Part shown: one piece after another, positions 59,256 through 64,000 of the stretch
Layout of the letters: each line of letters opens with the position of its first letter
Position numbering within the stretch: position 1 is the first letter of the stretch
Assembly (NCBI RefSeq): GCF_014280075.1
Contig: NZ_CP047950.1
Location: forward strand, 1,302,001-1,366,000
Direction of reading: 5' to 3'
Length of the DNA: 64,000 nt
Source of the DNA: Synechococcus sp. A15-62
GTDB taxonomy: Bacteria > Cyanobacteriota > Cyanobacteriia > PCC-6307 > Cyanobiaceae
The notes under the pieces: model-generated
Databases searched by the model: none
Told to the model about the DNA's origin: nothing
What the model saw: the letters and a program-made list of their open reading frames with translations, nothing else
Program-made: the position numbers and the translations under genes

Positions 59256-60251
59256 TCAGCGGAACATCGAGCTCACGGAGCTCTCTTCATGGATGCGCCA
59301 GATCGCTTCCCCCAGCATGTTGGCCACGGAGAGCACCTTCAGCTGAGGGAAGACCCGGTCCTGCGGGATCGGGATGCTGTTGGTCACCACCACCTGCTCA
59401 AACAGGCCCTCAACGGACAGACGTTCGCTGGCGGGGGGAGAGAAGACGGCGTGGGTGGCGCAGGCCAGCACCCGCTTGGCTCCTTGCTCCCTCAGCAAGC
59501 GTGCACCTGCGCAGATCGTGCCGCCGGTGTCGATCATGTCGTCGATCAGGATCGCTGTCCGCCCCGCCACATCACCAATCACCGTGAGGCTTTCGGCCAT
59601 GTTGTGGCCGGTGCGGCGCTTGTCGATAATCGCCAGCGGGGCATCGTTCATCTGCTTCGCGAAAGCCCGGGCCCGGGCTACGCCCCCCACATCCGGAGAC
59701 ACCACCACCACATCTCCCAGATCCTGGGTGGAGAGGTAGTCCACCAGCACGGGAGAGCCGTAGATGTGATCGCAGGGAATATCGAAATAGCCCTGAATCT
59801 GGGCGGAGTGCAGGTCCATTGCCAGCACGCGGTCAACGCCCGACGTCACCAACAGGTTGGCCGTGAGCTTGGCGGTGATCGATTCACGACCAGCGGTCTT
59901 GCGATCGGCACGGGCGTAGCCGTAGTAAGGCACCACAGCGGTGATCTGCCGTGCAGAAGCCCGTCTGCAGGCATCCACCATGATCAGCAGCTCCATCAGG
60001 TGATCGTTCACCGGTGCGCAGGTGGGCTGGATCAGGAACACATCGCAGCCCCGGATCGACTCCTGGATCTGCACGTAGAGCTCACCGTCAGCAAAACGCT
60101 TGCAGACGCGAGGACCATCGGGCACCCCGAGATAGGCGGAAATCTCCTTGGCCAGAGCAGGGTTCGAGGTGCCGCTGAACAGGCGCAAACGGCGACTGTC
60201 CGGGGTCATCTGCTCCTGTTCGGCACGGGCTGCTGTCAGGAAACTTGTCAC
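59256..60251 (-). CDS. prs: ribose-phosphate pyrophosphokinase
   Basis: 331 aa, GTG start at 60251. PRPP synthetase signatures: 'DGELYVQIQESIRGCDVFLI' (55-74), 'VPYYGYARADRK' (107-118), 'DLHSAQIQGYFD' (146-157), 'VVSPDVGG' (183-190) and the PRPP loop 'DDMIDTGGTI' (237-246). It makes PRPP from ribose-5-phosphate and ATP for nucleotides, His and Trp. Its 3' end is duplicated at 56360-56516. Core gene. Confidence 0.95.
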   Translation of the reverse strand: MTSFLTAARAEQEQMTPDSRRLRLFSGTSNPALAKEISAYLGVPDGPRVCKRFADGELYVQIQESIRGCDVFLIQPTCAPVNDHLMELLIMVDACRRASARQITAVVPYYGYARADRKTAGRESITAKLTANLLVTSGVDRVLAMDLHSAQIQGYFDIPCDHIYGSPVLVDYLSTQDLGDVVVVSPDVGGVARARAFAKQMNDAPLAIIDKRRTGHNMAESLTVIGDVAGRTAILIDDMIDTGGTICAGARLLREQGAKRVLACATHAVFSPPASERLSVEGLFEQVVVTNSIPIPQDRVFPQLKVLSVANMLGEAIWRIHEESSVSSMFR

Positions 60252-60307
60252 GGCGCCCGCGGAACGAATTCTGCTGTAATCCGATGGTAGAGGTGAGCAG
60301 TGCCCCC

Positions 60308-60808
60308 ATGTCCACAGGTTTCCCGCTGTTGGTGGGTGCGGGCCCCCTGCCTGAACTCAAAATGCGCCAGGCCTGTGAAGCCCTGGCACGGGCTTGCCGA
60401 TGCCCTCTCACCACGGTGGCCAGTGGTGCATCACCGGCTGAGGTTCTCCAGACCAATCCGGCGGCAACAGGGCTTGTGAGGCTCAGCGGCGACGCAGCCC
60501 GGCCGACCCTGAAGGGTGATGCCAGCTGGCTGCAGGCCCTCGCCGACTGGCGTCAGCCGGTGCTGCTGCTGACCACTGCTGAACAGGACGGTTCAATCTC
60601 TGGCGCAGCCGCCGCCTATGCCGCCCTGTGCCGGGAACTGCAGGTGCCGCTGCTCGGACTGGTGCAGCTCCAGGGCCCCTGGAACGGCCCAGCGCGACGC
60701 CGGGACGGCCTCAGCTGGCTGGGCTGGATTCCCGATGAACAGCATCCGGAACAGAGCGAGTGCGTCGACGCCCTCGCCCGGAGGCTGCAACTCCGCAGCC
60801 CCGCTTAA
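60308..60808 (+). CDS. conserved hypothetical protein (166 aa)
   Basis: ATG 60308, 56 bases from the divergent prs start. A helical, Ala/Leu-rich protein with 'KMRQACEALARACRCPLTTV' early and 'AAAAYAALCRELQVPLLGLV' in the middle, and several aromatic turns (DGLSWLGWIPDEQHPEQSE). No family recognised. Its end overlaps the convergent LCP gene by four bases. Confidence 0.7.
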   Translation: MSTGFPLLVGAGPLPELKMRQACEALARACRCPLTTVASGASPAEVLQTNPAATGLVRLSGDAARPTLKGDASWLQALADWRQPVLLLTTAEQDGSISGAAAAYAALCRELQVPLLGLVQLQGPWNGPARRRDGLSWLGWIPDEQHPEQSECVDALARRLQLRSPA

Positions 60809-61737
60809 CGCTGGGGCCAGAGGGGAAGGCTGGCGCCGCCGTCGATCTGGCGCAAGGTCTGCTCACCAGCCCGCTCGGCCAGGGGCAGCCGGCTGATCCG
60901 TGCGGGTTCGGGGCTGGCGATGATCGCCGCGGCCAGGCTCAGCTGCTCCGAACGACTGAGGTTGGTCTCCAGCTCAGTGTTCAGTTGGTTCACCAAACCA
61001 GGGATCACTTCGATTCCACTGGGGGCCTTGACCTGTTCGATCAGACCCTCAACAAGGAGGTTTTGGCGTTGGCGACGCTGGGGGACAGCCTTGGGATCGG
61101 GCAGATGGCGCACCAGCTGTTCCGCCTGGGCACCGTTAAGACGCTGTCGTCCGGCCTGGAGCATGACGGTGTAATCCTGCGTCTTGTCCTGGCGTTCGTA
61201 GGAGTCGCTCAACACCACCTCCACCTCGCCCAGACCATCCACCAGGCGGCGTAGGGCCGCACGGGGCATCACCACATACCGCTTGGGATCACCCTGCTGA
61301 AGACCAACAATGTCGCGGATGGCATCGCCAAGAAGACTGACGCCACCCCGTTGCCACAACTGAGCCAAGCGTCCCGGATTCTCTTCGCCAGGGAGCTGAA
61401 CAGCGAGCTCCGTGGGGATCTGGAGAACCTGAAGCGGCTCCTGGGCGGCAATGCGAAGCAACAGCAGTGCATCGGCATTGGGGGGGCCCTTGGGCGCGGC
61501 CTGATTGGAGGCGGCACCCAGCCGATCCGCATCAACACCGATCACCAACACCGTCACCGGGACCTCCGGGAAGGGGGCCAGAGTTTCAGGTTGATCCGCA
61601 CTCAGCGGAGCGCCCGCGGCAACGCGATCGGGTTTTGGCCAGAGGGTCGCCATCAACCACCCGGTCACACCAATCCCCAGCACAGCAGCACCGACACACA
61701 GCGCACCGCGAACTCGGGATGGCGACAACCAGTTCAT
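60805..61737 (-). CDS. LytR-CpsA-Psr (LCP) family protein
   Basis: 310 aa. One N-terminal membrane helix ([20 protein letters not shown], about 12-31), then an LCP domain: '[14 protein letters not shown]' (61-74) with the first Arg/Asp of the family, 'ADALLLLRI' and '[15 protein letters not shown]' with the invariant Arg. LCP enzymes transfer undecaprenyl-linked polymers to cell-wall or surface glycans. The motif spacing is shorter than in Gram-positive members, as usual in cyanobacteria. Its end overlaps the gene at 60308-60808. Confidence 0.78.
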   Translation of the reverse strand: MNWLSPSRVRGALCVGAAVLGIGVTGWLMATLWPKPDRVAAGAPLSADQPETLAPFPEVPVTVLVIGVDADRLGAASNQAAPKGPPNADALLLLRIAAQEPLQVLQIPTELAVQLPGEENPGRLAQLWQRGGVSLLGDAIRDIVGLQQGDPKRYVVMPRAALRRLVDGLGEVEVVLSDSYERQDKTQDYTVMLQAGRQRLNGAQAEQLVRHLPDPKAVPQRRQRQNLLVEGLIEQVKAPSGIEVIPGLVNQLNTELETNLSRSEQLSLAAAIIASPEPARISRLPLAERAGEQTLRQIDGGASLPLWPQR

Positions 61738-61816
61738 TTCGCTGGACGAACCGCAATGGCGCTTAGTTTCGCCCAGATCTCCAGTTCCTAGCCTGGGCCC
61801 CGTGAAGCCGTCATCG

Positions 61817-62845
61817 ATGTCCCTCCGCCACGACTACCGCAGCCGACCACCCGAACAGGTGCGCGTGGTGGTGTTCGGAGCCACGGGCTACATCGGCCGC
61901 TTTGTGGTGAAGGAACTGGTGGACCGGGGCTACCAGGTGATCGCCTTCGCCCGCGAGCGCAGCGGCATCGGTGGTCGTCAGAGCAGGGACGAGGTGATCG
62001 CCGATTTCCCGGGAGCTGAGGTGCGCTTTGGGGATGTCACCGATCCAGCCTCAATCGCCGCCGAGGCCTTCGATCAACCCACGAATGTGGTGGTGAGTTG
62101 CCTGGCATCCCGCACCGGCGGCCGCAAGGATTCCTGGGCGATTGACCACGCAGCCACCCTCAACACGTATGCGCAGGGACGGGCGGCCGGGGTGGCCCAC
62201 TACGTGCTGCTCTCGGCCATCTGTGTGCAGAAGCCGCTGCTGGAATTTCAGAAGGCGAAGCTGGCCTTCGAAGCCGTGTTGCAGGCGGATGAAGAGATGA
62301 GCCACTCCATCGTTCGCCCCACCGCCTTTTTCAAAAGCCTGGGCGGACAGGTGGAAAGCTGCCGCAAGGGCGGCCCCTACGTGATGTTCGGAGGCGGAAC
62401 CCTGGCCAGCTGCAAGCCGATCAGCGAAGCAGATCTAGCCCGCTTCATGGCGGATTGCATCCATGACGCGTCCAAACGCAACCAGGTACTGCCCATTGGG
62501 GGGCCGGGTCCGGCGCTGAGCGCCCGGGAGCAGGGAGAGATGCTCTTCCGCGCTCTGAACAAACCCGAACGGATGCTGTCGGTGCCGATTGCCCTGATGG
62601 ATGCACCGATCGCCGTGCTGGACGCCCTGGCTCGAGTGTTCCCAGGCATCAACGACACAGCGGAATTTGGTCGGATCGGCCGCTACTACGCCAGCGAATC
62701 CATGCTCGTCTGGGACGAGCAGAGGCAGTGCTACGACGCGGATGCCACGCCCTCCTATGGAACCGACACGCTGGAGCAGTTTTTTGAGCGCGTGGCCCGG
62801 GAGGGCATGGCCGGGCAAGACCTGGGGGATGCCGCACTGTTCTGA
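61817..62845 (+). CDS. bciA: divinyl (proto)chlorophyllide 8-vinyl reductase, BciA type
   Basis: 342 aa from ATG 61817 (GTG 61802 is possible). NmrA-like SDR fold: dinucleotide motif GATGYIG at 21-27, followed by '[19 protein letters not shown]' and '[20 protein letters not shown]', highly conserved in cyanobacterial and plant DVR proteins. It reduces the 8-vinyl group of divinyl protochlorophyllide or chlorophyllide with NADPH; marine Synechococcus use this BciA enzyme. Prochlorococcus lacks it, which supports a Synechococcus origin. Followed by malQ 32 bases on. Confidence 0.9.
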   Translation: MSLRHDYRSRPPEQVRVVVFGATGYIGRFVVKELVDRGYQVIAFARERSGIGGRQSRDEVIADFPGAEVRFGDVTDPASIAAEAFDQPTNVVVSCLASRTGGRKDSWAIDHAATLNTYAQGRAAGVAHYVLLSAICVQKPLLEFQKAKLAFEAVLQADEEMSHSIVRPTAFFKSLGGQVESCRKGGPYVMFGGGTLASCKPISEADLARFMADCIHDASKRNQVLPIGGPGPALSAREQGEMLFRALNKPERMLSVPIALMDAPIAVLDALARVFPGINDTAEFGRIGRYYASESMLVWDEQRQCYDADATPSYGTDTLEQFFERVAREGMAGQDLGDAALF

Positions 62846-62877
62846 AGCAGCCATCCTTGGGAGACGAAGAGGCCCCC

Positions 62878-64000
62878 ATGGATCAGTCCACTGTTGACCT
62901 GACCAAGGCTGAACCTGGGCGCAGCACTGGGGTGCTGCTGCATCCCACCGCCCTGCCGGGCAGTCCCGTCTGCGGCAGCTTTGGAGAGCCTTGTCGCCGT
63001 TGGCTTCAGCTGCTGGCCGACCATGACATCGGCGTCTGGCAGATTCTGCCGCTGGCTCCGCCGGATCCCACCGGCTCGCCCTACAGCTCTCCCTCCTGCA
63101 ATGCGCTGAACCCCTGGTTCCTGGACGGCCAGGACCTGGCCAATGAGGGATTCATCAGCGATGACGCCCTCAGGGCTGCTCCCGGAGCTGATGCACCGCT
63201 GGAGGGAGCGGAGCGTGTGGACTTCAGCCTCGCCAGGCAACGGTCCGCTGCCCTCGGCGATGCCCTGCTTGATGCCTGGCCTGAGCAGGATCCAGTGCGA
63301 CATGCCGACTTCAAGCGCTGGACGCACCAGCAGCACTCCTGGCTGGATGACCACGCCCGTTTTCGCGTCCTGCACGATCAAAACCACAAACCCTGGTGGG
63401 AGTGGCCGCTCCCCCTGGCCCGGCATGACAACAAGGCCCTGCGGGCCTGGGCTGAGCAACACCACGGCGCGCTGCTGCGGGAACAACTGACCCAGTGGCA
63501 TCTCGATCGCCAGTGGCAGGCGATCCGCCGCCAAGCGGCAGAGCTGGGCATCCAGCTGTTTGGAGACCTGCCCTTCTATGTGAGCAGTGACAGCGCAGAT
63601 GTCTGGAGCAACCTTTCGCTCTTCACCGTCAAGGAGAACGGCCAGCTCACCACCCAGAGCGGCGTGCCGCCCGATTACTTCTCGGAAACCGGACAGCTGT
63701 GGGGCTCACCGGTGTACCGCTGGGGACAGCATCGGATCACGCGGTTCCGATGGTGGCGGCGAAGAATTGCGCGGCAGAGAGAGTTTGTGGATCTGCTGCG
63801 CCTGGATCACTTCCGTGCCCTTGCGGCCTTCTGGGCCGTCCCCGGTTCCGACAGCACCGCGGAGAACGGTCAATGGCAGCCCTCTCCAGGCCATGCCCTG
63901 CTGCGCAAGCTGCGCAGAGATGCCGGTGGTGCTCTTCCCTTGATTGCCGAGGATCTCGGCGTGATCACACCTGATGTGGAGGAGCTCCGGGATGCCTTCC
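62878..64000 (+). CDS. malQ: 4-alpha-glucanotransferase, truncated by window end
   Basis: ATG 62878, open to the last base, so 374 codons are seen of about 500 expected. GH77 motifs: 'STGVLLHPTALPGSPVCGSF' (15-34), 'WQILPLAPPDPTGSPYSSPS' (54-73) and 'DLLRLDHFRALAAFWAVPG' (about 305-323) holding the catalytic Asp region. It transfers maltooligosaccharide segments in glycogen metabolism. The gene stands immediately downstream of bciA. Confidence 0.9.
   Translation, partial: MDQSTVDLTKAEPGRSTGVLLHPTALPGSPVCGSFGEPCRRWLQLLADHDIGVWQILPLAPPDPTGSPYSSPSCNALNPWFLDGQDLANEGFISDDALRAAPGADAPLEGAERVDFSLARQRSAALGDALLDAWPEQDPVRHADFKRWTHQQHSWLDDHARFRVLHDQNHKPWWEWPLPLARHDNKALRAWAEQHHGALLREQLTQWHLDRQWQAIRRQAAELGIQLFGDLPFYVSSDSADVWSNLSLFTVKENGQLTTQSGVPPDYFSETGQLWGSPVYRWGQHRITRFRWWRRRIARQREFVDLLRLDHFRALAAFWAVPGSDSTAENGQWQPSPGHALLRKLRRDAGGALPLIAEDLGVITPDVEELRDAF

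Overview
The window looks like the chromosome of a marine picocyanobacterium, most likely Synechococcus subcluster 5.1. The support is a BciA-type divinyl chlorophyllide reductase, cytochrome c6, IsiA, flavodoxin, two SLH/OprB porins of the marine Synechococcus type, a SmtA/BmtA metallothionein, a DUF1651 protein and many very small ORFs. All calls come from reading the sequence by eye; no database search was run.

Layout. 0-5.3 kb: scattered small hypotheticals, a DUF4912-like protein, an ABM monooxygenase-fold protein and a DUF1651 protein. 5.9-11.8 kb: gamma-glutamyltransferase, DoxX, a GNAT enzyme and small conserved proteins. 11.9-16.8 kb: a zinc-responsive cluster, with a Zur-type box before a CobW-like P-loop protein and two metallophosphoesterase-fold proteins, then a canonical CobW with a long His-rich loop, a small membrane cluster, and a metallothionein with its own Zur-type box. 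16.9-33.5 kb: a visibly AT-richer iron-stress region with two Crp/FNR regulators, a porin, PiuC, FutA/IdiA, ferritin, ferredoxin, a CxxC thioredoxin-reductase-like enzyme, flavodoxin, a histidine-phosphatase lipoprotein and IsiA. Inside it, 28.2-29.6 kb carries a cluster of palindromic repeats and a ribosomal protein L33 that has lost half of its zinc ribbon.

33.6-46.6 kb: second porin, HupE behind a cobalamin riboswitch, cytochrome c6, RsmE, an HdeD gene with an in-frame stop, a fused hydantoinase/5-oxoprolinase, and a permease/TIGR03943/secreted-protein operon. 46.6-50.2 kb: zinc-uptake locus znuA/znuCB, divergent around a Zur-type box, with a His/Asp-rich outer-membrane barrel downstream of znuA. 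51.2-59.2 kb: a decayed surface-carbohydrate island. It holds gmd and fcl with at least three lesions, a second gmd fragment, a 157-bp duplicate of the 3' end of prs and two paralogous small membrane proteins. 59.2-64 kb: core genes prs, an LCP-family gene, bciA and malQ (cut by the window end).

Functionally, the zinc genes (uptake, outer-membrane binding, metallothionein storage, CobW GTPases, a partly zinc-free L33) and the iron genes (uptake, storage, IsiA and flavodoxin replacement) make this a metal-homeostasis neighbourhood. The most unusual points are the Cys-substituted phosphoesterase pair in the Zur cluster, the Cys-bearing Crp regulator behind three Fur-like sites, the repeat family, and the prs-bounded decaying fucose island.
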